From Lasiosphaeria ovina (taxonomy: Eukaryota > Ascomycota > Sordariomycetes > Sordariales > Lasiosphaeriaceae): DNA of 64,000 bases. Position numbers and translations under genes: made by a program. The DNA lies in assembly GCA_033439765.1 (NCBI GenBank), contig JAULSN010000002.1, positions 6,262,001 to 6,326,000 of the forward strand, in the 5' to 3' direction. The notes under the pieces were generated by a model, which did not search any database, was not told the DNA's origin, and worked only from the letters and a program-made list of their open reading frames with translations. Positions within the stretch are counted from its first letter, which is position 1, and the number at the start of each line of letters is the position of its first letter. Shown here one piece after another: positions 21,620 to 32,700 of this stretch.

Positions 21620-23166
21620 ATGGGAGAGCTCAGTCCCGTGCTCTCTCTCCTGTCTCCACAGGAGAGCTTCCGAGAGTTCAGAGACAACGGCTTGATGCTA
21701 GTTGGGATGCCGTTCGGGCTGGAAAACATCTGCGACTACGAGCCCGGCGGCCACCACCCCGTCCACCTGGGCGACGTGCTAAACGGCCGCTACAAGGTCA
21801 TGGACAAGCTGGGCCACGGCGGGCGCGCCAACATCTGGCTCTGCAGCGACGTTTCCCAGCAAGCGCTGACGACGCAATACTTTGCCGTCAAGATCCTCAT
21901 GGCCAGCGCCTCCATCGACGACTCCCCCGAGCTCCGCGCCTACCGGCTTCTGAGGAGGGGCCTAGCCAAGAGCGACGCCGCTGAGCACTTCTGCCTGCCC
22001 CTCGGCCGGTTCGACTTCCAGGGGCCGAATGGCCGTCACTTCGCCATCGTGTATCCCGTGCTAGGGCCGCGAGTAGTGGTGTCAAGGCCCGTCCCGCATC
22101 TCGTAGCAGAGAAAGGCAAGCCTGTGAGGGAGGCGAAGGAGCTGTGTTTCCAGGCCGTCAAGGCAATGGCCGGTCTTCACTCTCACGGCATCTGCCATGG
22201 AGGTCAGTGGTGCCGATTCATTTATTTTATTTTTTTTTAAAAAAATAAAAAAAAAGAAGGAACCCCTCCCCTTTTCCCTTTCGCGTGTTGGGGAGGTGGG
22301 GGGGGGGGAGATTGGTGCTGGAATTTTGCTCATACTAGATAATCATAGATTTTCGGCCAGCAAACATTCTCATGCGGATTCAGGGGCTGGCAGGGCTCTC
22401 TGAAGACGAGCTCCGCCTAACACTGGGACCTCCGAGGACTGTAGACGTCGTGCAGGCGTCGGGCGAGGGCCCCTGGCCGCTCACGGCGCCAGCCTACCTA
22501 GTTAAGCCGATCGAGTGGGGGCTGCTGGATCTCAGCGGTAATGGGTTTGACCTTGTCACAGACAAGCTTTGCGTTGTCGACTTTGCCGAGTCGTTCGATG
22601 TCCGAGACCTGCCAGAGGACCTGGCCACACCGCTGGAATACTGCCCACCAGAATACGTCCTGGACAAGAGGCTAGGCACGGCGAGCGATATCTGGGCGCT
22701 CGGGTGCACGCTCTTTGAGATTCGCGCTGGCAGGCGCCTGTTTGACATCCCCGTCGAGGATCCGGACGAACACCTGGTGCGCATGGTGGAGATCCTCGGA
22801 AAACTCCCGGAGCCGTGGTGGTCGACGACATGGGAGGCCCGTAGGCGATGTCTGGGGGACGGGAAATACACAGCGGGACGGCAGAGGGGAGCAGGCAATA
22901 GCTGGCTGAGTGGCGAAAGCGAGTTGCATGCTCCCCCGTCCCGTGTGCCGTTGGCCAAGAAACGCAATTCTAGTTCCAGCATCGAAGACTTGCTCGCAGG
23001 TGGCCTCGCCCATGATTTCAACCACCTCGGCACAAGCAACCACGATAGGGCCCAAGAGGAGGAGATGGCTCTGTTTGCTGATCTGCTGCGGAGAATTTTC
23101 AAATACGTGCCTGAGCAGAGGATCTCGGCCGAGGACATATTAGAGCACCCGTGGCTTGCTCTGTGA
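21620..23166 (+). CDS. SRPK-like protein kinase with atypical DFA motif
   Basis: Model join(21620..22202, 22349..23166), 466 residues; intron 146 bp, donor GTCAGT, acceptor CATAG, phase 1. The glycine loop is LGHGGRANIWL at 64-74, followed by the ATP-binding Lys in FAVKI (K91). The splice junction rebuilds the catalytic loop HGDFRPANIL (H193 to L202), the form seen in fungal SR-protein-kinase relatives. The metal-binding motif reads VVDFAES at 270-276, so DFG is DFA. The activation end is LEYCPPEYVLD, then SDIWALGCTLFEI (subdomain IX). The insert between the two lobes is short compared with true SRPKs. Fungi carry expanded sets of such degenerate SRPK-like kinases, with unknown substrates. 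Lys, catalytic Asp and Asn are present, so activity is possible. Confidence 0.82.
22219..22310 (+). repeat. Low-complexity tracts in the kinase intron
   Basis: Inside the intron, a T-rich block (22221-22238) is followed immediately by an A-rich block (22239-22255), forming a near-perfect inverted repeat. A G4-A-G2-T-G11 run follows at 22290-22308. Confidence 0.85.
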
Positions 23167-24001
23167 ACGAAGCAGTTGCCAGGATCAGTTCCAGGCGTCT
23201 AGGTTACTAGACTTGGTTCAAAATAATAATTAGTAAGAGTCGACTGGGTCTAGGTCTAGGCAGGGTATTATTCGGGGGCTTTGTTCAAGGGAATTAATTA
23301 ATCAATTCACGTCGGAATGAGCCAGGTCCGGCTCAGTAAGTCGTCCGGTCTTTGATTACCCGATAATTATGCTCAAACTCGAACAACGCTTGCCCAGATA
23401 GAGCTCGAGACCGAAAGTAAACAATGTCTAATGTTTGATTGCGAAGCCTGGCAAACACTTCAGTCTAAAACTAATTAGCCCCACAATGATCCGGTCATAC
23501 ACAAAATATCTTTCTTTGATAGGCCAGGCTGTCCCGAGAGCTCTCCTCTCACCCTGACATTTGACTGGATCAAAAAGTGGAGGATGATGGGACCTACATA
23601 TGCCTCGACGAATAGATGTCAACGAAAACTTGCTTATGGCGGTGCCTGCAGGACCCCAGAGGTACAGTCGTACAGTAGTCGTACATCATTACATACCAGA
23701 CCTACCTGCCTACATATATCCCCCCCCGCCTAGACTTAATAAGCTTGCTTGCCCGTTGGGGCGCAGAATAAGACCAACCAGATGTCATGTATGCCAGCTT
23801 CACTGTCCTGCTGCCACATGTCCTTTCCATATGCAACAGTGAAGACAGGCACTAGCGATCCAGGCCCAACCAAAGCTGCCTTCCCCCCTCTTCAACCCCC
23901 GCCGCAGATCCACACAGGACAGAGAGCTTTGAATTCCTCCATCCTCGTCATTTGACTCCGTCCTGCTCACCGGTTTGATTCACCGACACCTTTCGGACAC
24001 C
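23167..24001. other. Intergenic spacer, no gene supported
   Basis: 835 bp between the kinase and MOSC genes. The first half is AT-richer than its neighbours (AATAATAATTAG and TTAATTAATCAATT segments). Words such as GTCGTACAGTAGTCGTAC occur near 23674. No gene seen. Confidence 0.5.
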
Positions 24002-25258
24002 ATGAAAATCTCAGCCGTAAGTAGCTTCCCCTGAGGTGTTCTTGGTAATTAGCACACGTCACACGCGGTGACCTTGGAACTAGACCCGGCAGACAATCGA
24101 ATTGCCAATTGATAATTGACAAATACAAACAACAAACAGCTCTACGTCTACCCCATCAAAGGTCTGCGGGGGATCGAGCTCCAGAAAGCCCAGGTCGGGC
24201 CGCAGGGGATCAAGCATGACCGGCGCTTCATGCTGTACCAGGCAGGGCAGCACGAGGCCACGGCCGGCATGAAGGCGATGCAGCTGGCGTCCCACCCGCA
24301 GTGCGCTCTGTTCGAGCAGCAGATCACTTCTGGCCCGGGTGGCTCGGATGGTGAGGTAGAAGAGGCCAGCGTCGTTGTGCGATATCACAACCCAGAGGAC
24401 ATCCATCACTCAGATCTTAACAGAGCTACACCGCCCCAGTCGCCGAGCTCCGCCGAGGATAGCGAAGCGACATTAAGGGTGCCTTTGGAGCCGGATGTCT
24501 CTCTGCTCGAGAAGATCAGCGTCGACCTGCACGGCAGCCCGGCGACGGCTTACCGCATGGGCGGCGGCTACGACGCGTGGTTCAGCTCGCGGTTCGGCTT
24601 TCCGACAGTTCTGGTCTACATTGGTGACGGAAGGCGGGCCGTGCTCGGAACCAGCATGCTCCCCAAGGCCGCCAACACCGCCGCCGCCCCCCAGAAAGGA
24701 TGGGTGTCGTCGCTAGCCTCGCTGGTAACCAGCCCTCGGCAGCAACAGCCAGCAACCCCGGCGCCGTGGCTGACCTTCACCGACGTGGCCCCGCTGCTGG
24801 TCACGTCCGAGTCCTCGCTGCGCGACGTCAGCGCCCGTCTGCCTGCCGACCAGCCAATGCCCATGTTCAAGTTCCGGCCCAACCTCGTGGTCGACGGAGA
24901 GGGCGAGGCCGCGTGGGCCGAGGATTTCTGGGCGGAGCTCGCCATCGATGTGCAGACCAAAGATTTGGAGCAGCAGCAGAGGCACACGCTGCTGCTGACG
25001 AGCAACTGCGCGCGGTGCATAAGCCTCAACGTGGACTACCAGACGGGCAAGCCGGCTGAAGGCGAGCTGGGCTCGGTGCTGAAGAAGCTCATGAAGGATC
25101 GCAGGGTAGATGCCGGGACGAAGTGGTCGCCTGTCTTTGGCCGATATGCATTTGTTGCCGGAGGAGAGGGGGAAGTGCTGACTGTGTTGGTGGGAGACGA
25201 GGTTCAAGTGACGCGGCGGAATGCCGAGAGGAGTGTTTGGGACTGGCCCGGCCTCTAG
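24002..25258 (+). CDS. MOSC-domain protein (mARC-like molybdenum cofactor sulfurase C-terminal family)
   Basis: Model join(24002..24016, 24140..25258), 377 residues. A five-codon first exon (MKISA) is joined by a 123-bp intron (GTAAGT, ACAG, phase 0) to LYVYPIKGLRGIEL, giving the standard MOSC N-terminal strand. The beta-barrel N domain continues with HDRRFMLYQAG. The MOSC domain includes FPTVLVYIGDGRR, then FTDVAPLLVTSESSL and KFRPNLVVDGEGEAAWAEDF. The conserved Cys region NCARCISLNVDYQTGKP (Cys near 300) and GRYAFV follow. In related proteins this domain binds the molybdenum cofactor and the group includes amidoxime-reducing components (mARC). No ferredoxin domain is attached. Substrate unknown. 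An Ala/Pro/Gln-rich insert near residues 180-210 is a variable loop. Confidence 0.85.
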
Positions 25259-25687
25259 GTACACGGGGCGGCAGCGTTCTCTCCTACGACCCGCGTCTGT
25301 TGTTTCTGGGCAATGGCTAAGGGTTTTTTTTTTCGATCAATTCCGTGTGTTTGTATTGCCATGGTTGAGTACCACAGCCTAGGTACCGTACTATTACCTG
25401 CCCGTTGCTGTGTTTTGACCTTTGCCTTTTGGGAAACATATGCTTGGCCAAGGGGCAACACTGCTGATCCACGGCCCCTTAGCTCCCACAACTATCGACA
25501 TGGAAAGTTCTACTCGTCTGCGCATGGAGGGTGTCTAGGTGATTGACGGATTGCTTTGTACTGCACGACTGATACGTGAAAGCGTGACGTGGACTCTGAC
25601 AAACACCAAGAACGGAGGAGCCCCTTTTAGGCACAAACAAAGAACTCAACAACCTGGTATTACTTACAAGCCAGAACAATCGCCATT
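25259..25687. other. Short spacer, no gene supported
   Basis: 430 bp between the MOSC gene and the next same-strand gene. It contains a T9 run at 25324 and GGTACCGTAC near 25382; otherwise nothing notable. Confidence 0.5.
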
Positions 25688-26939
25688 ATGACTCCTGCTC
25701 AGGTACCGTATGACGTCTCTCTCTCTCTCTCTCTCTGTTGCATATAAGCTCGAAGCCCTCCCACCCCATCACTCTGATGGAGCACAGGTCGGCTACGAAC
25801 CAAAGTTCACACACATAGGCAAAAACAGCAGCCTAGAAGCGACAGACAACATGGCAGTACTTCAAAAAGAGATTGCCGAGAACTTTCTAGCTCAGGAACC
25901 TAACGCGTACCTGTTGCTCTTGCGGGACTTTGTACAGCCTTGCGAAAAGATATGCGGGATGTGTAAGGAGCGCATGCTGGAAGCCCTTGTCAAGGGCGCC
26001 TCTGCAGAAGGAGCACACTGGACTGACGGCGTCGAGGACAGACTCGAGGACAAGCTCGGCCGACTAGGCATTGCCGCAGAGAACAAATACGGCCTCTTGC
26101 TACCCCCAGAGACACTAAACTTCGACCCCAACGCCCGGCACCTTGCCATCGACTGGCTGACTTGGAGCAGGTTGCTTAACGCGTGGGCGAGCCACATCAT
26201 GCACCGCCTGGGTACGAAGAACACCTCCTTAGCGGCCGCTGACCCCTACAACCTCGTCTACAAGCTGTGGCTGGCCGGGTGTAGGAAATACACGGTCGAG
26301 CACCTCGCACAGAACCGCAGCGTGGCCGACTTTGTCGAGCTGCATGGGTGGCTGCTTGGCCGCCGCCAGCGCGACGGCTGCTCGTGCAGCATCTACAACA
26401 TCCTCGGCGACGTTTCTCTGGACGTGCTCTCGCCCCACGGTTGGGTTGACCTTGTTCTGAAATCCGCCCGGAAGCACATGAGCCAGGAGATCCTCGACAG
26501 CTGGGAAGCTCCGATAAGAGAACCGCTCAGCTCTGGCCGACGGCCGCTCTGCGACGGCTACAGCCCCTCGATGTCGAGAGGGTGGAGAGATGGGTGGGAA
26601 GAAATACATCCCCAGCACCCGTACGACGAGAGGATCAGATTGTCAGAGAAAACAACGGGCGGCTCCAGTCGGAATGTATCATCGTCAACAGCCTCGCAGG
26701 CTCTTTCCAGGCTGCGCAACGATGCAGCCCACGTCTTGGTCAAGAAGGTCCTCGAGCCCGAGTGGAAGCATGCCTGCCAAAAGGGCCATTTCCGCAGGCT
26801 GATAAAGCAGGGCGACGAACTGACCGACAAGTCCACGAAGCAAGCCAACAGCGACGCGGCAGCGGCTCCGAACGGTGGTATTTCTGAAACTTTGGCCATC
26901 CCTGAGCTTGTCGAACCCAGCAGACCAACACGCCGATAA
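25688..26939 (+). CDS. Unrecognised 388-residue protein
   Basis: Proposed model join(25688..25702, 25788..26939). A five-codon first exon (MTPAQ) is joined through an 85-bp intron (GTACCG, ACAG, phase 0) to VGYEPKFTHIGKN. If the intron is wrong, ATG 25710 or ATG 25852 (MAVLQKEIAENFL) are alternative starts. The frame is open for 1.15 kb with coding-like composition. Features: a Cys-rich stretch CEKICGMC near residues 80-87, a helical region with DWLTWSRLLNAWASHI, and LWLAGCRKYTVEHLAQNRSV. The C-terminus is Ser/Lys/Ala-rich and probably disordered. No signal peptide or TM segment. I cannot assign a family; its neighbour is the MOSC gene, same strand, but nothing proves a functional link. Confidence 0.55.
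25716..25736 (+). repeat. (TC)n microsatellite
   Basis: About ten TC units, located inside the proposed first intron of the 25688 gene and serving as a pyrimidine-rich stretch. Confidence 0.9.
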
Positions 26940-27588
26940 GCTGAGCCGGTGATGCTAATCTTGACCTCGACGCCTTCACCTTGATGTCTTGACCTCAGCT
27001 ATTGTAGTATTCGTTGTCCCTGGCTGTATAATAGACGTAATCCAGCACATAACCTACTTAACCTAAGATGAACCTATGTGTAGACCTGCCAAACCCCTTT
27101 CCCCCTTTTATTGTTTTGATGAGACAACCAACCACTAAGTTCACATACATATAATGACCAAAAGCGATATTATAAAGAAGTACCGCGCTACATGGATTTC
27201 CTTTTTTTTCTTTTTTGTTAGTTTTCTATTTCAATATGCATTTTGTGCGATATGGTGTGTGTATGTGTGTTTGTGTGCCAGACGACCATGGAAGCAGTGT
27301 GATATTAGTGGCAGGCCAAGTGCGGCCCTCGTTCTGGTGATCAGCGGAGCGCAACGGCAGACGGGACCCGAACGTGCTCTCACAGGGAACTAACAACGCA
27401 CCGCTGTGCAGCTAGAACCCGAACGGCTTTTTTTCTCCCTTTGGTGGATAGGTAAGGTCAGCGAGCAAGCAAGAAAAAAAAGAAAAGGTCGCCACCGAAG
27501 GCCGATGCGGCCCGCGGGTGAAGAAAAAGCATCGATCCATCCACCCATAATTGTCAAGCGCGGAATTAACGGAACAGGCTTCCAACAA

Positions 27589-27604
27589 GTGTGTGTGTGT
27601 GTGT
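27589..27604 (+). repeat. (GT)8 microsatellite
   Basis: Eight GT units, followed by degenerate GTATGC/GTGTACG copies to about 27626. Confidence 0.9.
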
Positions 27605-29668
27605 ATGCGTGTATGCGTGTACGCTTGCAGTGTGCTGGGTTGCCACCAGGCATACAATCTGCCTGGATTCTACGGAGTATGTGTGCACTTCGTATGTACA
27701 CCACAAGCCACGCATACACAACCGCCGGTTTATCGACGTCATCGTGACACTTGCCGATTCGGGGCGAAGACTATGAAAACTTTTCCCACCAAAATACGTA
27801 ACTCGAACATATGTCATCTGCATGAAGAACGAGAGAAAAGGGAAGGAGAACTAAAAAAAAACGTCGGTCCAGGGCCGCGGCCGCGGCCACGGCCTAGTCC
27901 AAGACAGAAAAGCTAAGGGGCCCGCTCGGTGTGTCGACGGCGGACCTGCAGCGCGATAGAGGGGGAGGCGGGGAAGGCAGAGCCAATCGCAAAGAGATTT
28001 TACTTCACCTCGCCCCTCCCATCTTTTTTATCTGTTCTTCTATTTATTTCTGGAAGTCTGCTGGCCAGCTTTGCCTGGTGGTACCGTGGCGGGGGAAAAA
28101 CGTTTTCACTGGGTGCGGCTTTTCGCGGGTTTCGTTTTCCAGGCAGGAAGGAGCGTGTGAGTGTGAGAGTGAGCAAGAGGGTCACCCGCCTGCAAGGTCT
28201 CCACCCGAGCGGCCCCCCTTGGCGCCTGTGTATGGAAAGGATGACGCCAACAAGGCAAAGCAGAGCAAACAGAATGGCAGATGAAAATAAAAAACTACGA
28301 ATTGGGCAGCCTGAGTGGCTGGGACTGGGCAGGGCGCAGGGGAAGCTTGTGACAGGACAGAAACCTGCCTTACATTTTTCGTCCCCCACCTGCTTGTTCA
28401 TTTCTCGGGCAGTCTTTCTATTGGCGAGCCTCCAAAATCCACGTGGCACTTGTTTTTCTCTTTTTTGCGCCGACTTTCCCGCCGAGACCTCTCCTAGCTG
28501 GAAACGACTTGGAAAGGGAGATAAAAGGAACCCTCCAGCTCGTGGTCTGTGTGGGAGGGGGGAATACGGTAGGTAACGAAGTACTCACTCTATCCTAGAC
28601 CAGGACCTTGGTGAGATGGAAGGACGGCCGAGGTGTTCCGGGCGGCCCTCAGTCGGGTACTTTGACCGGGCTTCAGTCGGTCCAGCGAAATGAGGCGGGC
28701 GTTTTTGCCGTAGGTGTCGAGTCAATAGCATGATTTTACGGTATGGTAAGGTAGGTGCAAGGCATCCATACTCCGCATCAGCAGCCATGTAGGTCGCGGT
28801 CCGGATGTGCACGGGCTTCGGAGGAGGACGGAGAACGGAGGGCGGAGGACGGAGTACCGGAGCTCGAGACGGGACCAAAGGCCCACCAAAGCGGGTAAAC
28901 TCTCGGCCCCCAGCGCTAGGGGAAAAATTTCGAGAACCCGAATGGCCGGTAGTTCGTGCGGGAAATGAAACGGCTTTTGCGTGGCGTTCCATGGTGTGAA
29001 AGCCGGCTTAAACAACCTCTTTGGGAGCCAGTTGCAGGAGGTGTGGATGGACGAAGCCAGGGGAAATCCGTACTGTACTACCAGACCCCCCACTACCTTA
29101 CCTACTGTGTATGTGTATTGTAGTCCCCTTCTGTAGAGTTCTAGTCGAGAGAGGCGAGAGCAGCTCGACAAGAGGGTGTGCCATGCCATGAGCCAGCCGG
29201 CATCATGCAGCAAATATCCCCAGGTGGTCATGATAGGCAGTGAGTGGCGAGAGACCTGCTGCATCGCTTTCTCTTGTCGGTTTGGACACTCACTTACTGA
29301 ACCCAACGTTCCCCGTGTCGGCGGCGTCCCGTCGCTGTTCGGCATCTTTCTGTGGTCCTAAAAAAACAGCGGGACATTTCATTGGAGACCTTTGTCGGAG
29401 TCCAATCGGTTCCGAGAACCTTCTGCTCAACGTTTTAGCACCGCTGGCTGCCATTCGTCTATGTTCTGGAAGAATTGCCATGGCACTGTGCCCTCGGCTG
29501 CTGGCTGCAAGCTGTGGTGCTACTTACCGCCGCCACGCAACGAATAACTCAACCACCACCACACCTGCATCTGCGATGCGGATTATATAGGTCAGGTAGG
29601 TAGGCTGGTAGTGGCGTAGCTAGGTAGCTGAGAGGGTAAGGTAGCTGCGTAGGTAGGAAGCAAAGGCA

Positions 29669-29702
29669 CAGAGCCCAGAGCCCAGAGCCCAGAGCCCAGA
29701 GA
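29669..29702 (+). repeat. 7-bp tandem repeat
   Basis: Unit CAGAGCC repeated nearly five times without mismatch. It is flanked by a GGTAGG/GTAGCTAGG-rich segment (29590-29655). Confidence 0.88.
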
Positions 29703-32700
29703 CCATAGCTTTCTCAAAGGACCCCCGTTTAATATCCAGTCCCCGAACAGCCATATGCGGGATCCCCAGCATAGTGCCTACAGCGGCTGGATATATTACG
29801 GCGTTCCTAGACAAAGTCCTACACAACCATCTAGATTCCATCACGGGGCCGCTTTGTTGGGCGCCCACGCGGCATCGCAGGGAACACTGTCTTGTACAGA
29901 GATAGGGTAGCAGACCTATGGTGCGCCCAGATGCCATGCTAGTCTGCCCATCATCGTGTGTCTTGGGGGGCGACGAGAGGGAAGCGAGTAGCTTCGTAGC
30001 CCGCTCCACGAACGCCGCTACCCGTGTCGACGCAGTGACCCTGACAGCCATCTAATAACCGGAGTCTTGATGCATCGTGCTTGTAATGTACAATACTTTG
30101 ACTAGCCTATCACCATCCACCTCGACAATCTCCTCTACCAGCGCCAGGATCCGGAACGATCCGCCTGTGCTGTATGTGTTTCAAGAACCTCTGCCAGAGA
30201 AGAAAGCCGGCGCCGGCCGACAAAGCCAGCTGGATACAGCTCTGTAGATGGCCACTGTTTAAACGAAATAGTGTAAGTCGGCCTGTATACGTATCCAATC
30301 TGAGCATGTGCTCGGCAGGGCTTCGTGACGTGAATCTTGGAACATAAAATTGAAGTGATCGAGTTTGCGTGCCAAGTGTGGCCTGGCTGGCGGGCGGACA
30401 AGGATGGTCAGGGTCAGGAAAGGCTTGGAGCGATCAGCGGCACTAGGGAGTCTGGGGAAACCAGGAGCTAGTCTTCAATTTGACAGGGGTCCGGGTCAAA
30501 GTTGAACAACCAACTCCAGCGCGCTAGCACGCATTGCTATCAAGACATCGAGGTCCGAAGAACTGGAGAAGCTAGGTGAAAGGTGTTCACAATCCGGAGT
30601 ATGTACATATGAATACGTTCGGTTGACTGTCTTAGTCCAAAGAAGGAAAGGTAGTAACTAGAATGGTCAAAAGCCGGGCCGAGTCCCGTTTTGACACATT
30701 CTGTTCTGGTGGGTAAAGGCTGTAAGGAACTGCCAGTTCGTCTCTGCACAAACGTGGTTACCTAGACATGTGTGGAAGGCAGACGGGGAGAAAAACGCGT
30801 GAGAACGTCGATTAGGCCGCCTCTCCTTTCGATTACATAGTAGGCCATGCCTACTGAACGTTACTGTGCCTCGCACTCCGGTTGTCCATTTCCGAGCCAT
30901 TTTCGATTTGTTACGCGTAGACTTCGGGAAAAGGGATTCTCTGGCAGTTAACCCATGTTTGCGCACAAAAAAAAACGACCCAATGTATGTAGAGCTCGCA
31001 GATAGCCGGATATCATATCTAGTTCCTGTTGCAGTCGGCGATCAATATAAAATCCGCTGAAGAAGGCCAGCCTCGAGCAGCCGTTAAGTGTCTCACCCAA
31101 GAAGCTCGGACTGCGTCCATGCACACCGGCCACTCTGCTGGCGTCGGGACCATCAGATCCCCGGCGAAAGACCCACGGCACAGCGAATCACAGCCGTGCA
31201 AACCGACAGCAGGTTAAAGTGTGCAGACTAGTTTAGTTAGCTGCAGAAGACGCCCGTGTTTTGTGGGTCCGCGATGTTGTGCACCTGACCATCTTGCGTT
31301 TTCCTGTTCCGGGTTGGACGCCAAACTCGAACGGTCGATGGGATAAGGCTCTCGGACAAAGTTTGGCTTTCAACATGGTGCGCTTTGCAACAGAGGAGGA
31401 AATATTGCCATTTTCCTCTCATCCTTTGATCCCAAGACTGGCGTGGAGGACCAAATGCTTGAACGGATATCTATGGAGCCCTCCGTCCATGTTGCGAGGA
31501 GCCGGCTGACCCGCTGAGGCGTCTTGGTCCTCGAGGCTGACATCCAACCGCAACTGATAGGCCGAGACCCAGCGAACTGTCGCCCTGACTGGTGAGTGGC
31601 TAGCCCCGAGAAAAAGGTACTGTACTGTACCTAGTGTAGGCTGGAACTTGGTTGGGCTTGCTTGCCTTGATGAGCCCTTCTCGGATCCATCACCAACAAG
31701 TGGCAGGGTCACACCGCACACAGTGGTGTATTTTGTCACTTTGTGCGAGTGAGCGACCCCTGATTCATCCCGACTTGGAGGGGGTAAATTCAGACGGGAG
31801 TAGAAGTTGGATGCCACAGGCCTTATTATATTGCCATATGGCTCATCTTGAAAGTTGGGGAAGAGGATTGGGGAAGCAATCTGGATCAACGTGGACCAGC
31901 CCGGCGGGCGGAAAATGGGCGGCGCCAATTCGACGTGCCTTTCTCGGCCCCCTTCGGTCCATATTGTGGTTTTTGATGCCGTCCACTGCTCGAAATTGCA
32001 GGTCTCAGCGACGACGAAGGCGGCCATGAGCCTTGGCTCCGTCTTCCGTCGTCTAAAACCGGAATAAAGCCTAGACTGGTGGCGGCCGTTACAGAGCGAG
32101 GCTTCAATTAACATTAACATTCCAATAAGTGTGTGGCCCAAACCGTCCCCATCCTATTCCTACCACACCCCGGGGAGGCCATCATGCCATGTCTTTGCTT
32201 TGCCATGTTCGTTCCCAGATGTTGGCGAGAAACTCAAAGACCTTCTTTCGGCTGAGTGGGTGGTCAACAGAGCTCAACTCCGTCCTCCCCCACCCTCACT
32301 GTTCAAACCCCTGGTATAGTGACAATGCAGCGAGATAGGTTGGATCTGTGATGCTACAGCAGGGGTAGCTGCTGCCAATTGGCATGGTTCGACCGAGCCA
32401 CCAAAACGCCCGCGCCGTCAGTTAGTTTGGCTGTGCTCTTTAAAGTTGTAGCTTTCTAGATGCGGGTTGGCTGTTGCAGTACTTCGACACTTCTTCCCGT
32501 CCAGCCCCAAGTTTCTTCGGAATTAACGTCAATTGAGCAAGTGCTTTCACGCGAAGGCCGTTTCAGAAGCACGACACCGGCGCTAAAATCGACCAGGCAC
32601 GCCTGTTGGCTGCCTGCAGAGCGCTCACTGTGTGGAACATGGAATGTGGAGCACTGTGCGAGGCTCCGTCCGCCGCACAGACCAAGGGCCAAGATGAAAC

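Noticed and set aside
27929..28576. 215-codon plus-strand frame in the gene-free region
   Set aside because: Basic, low-complexity product without motif or good start context; competing frames on both strands.
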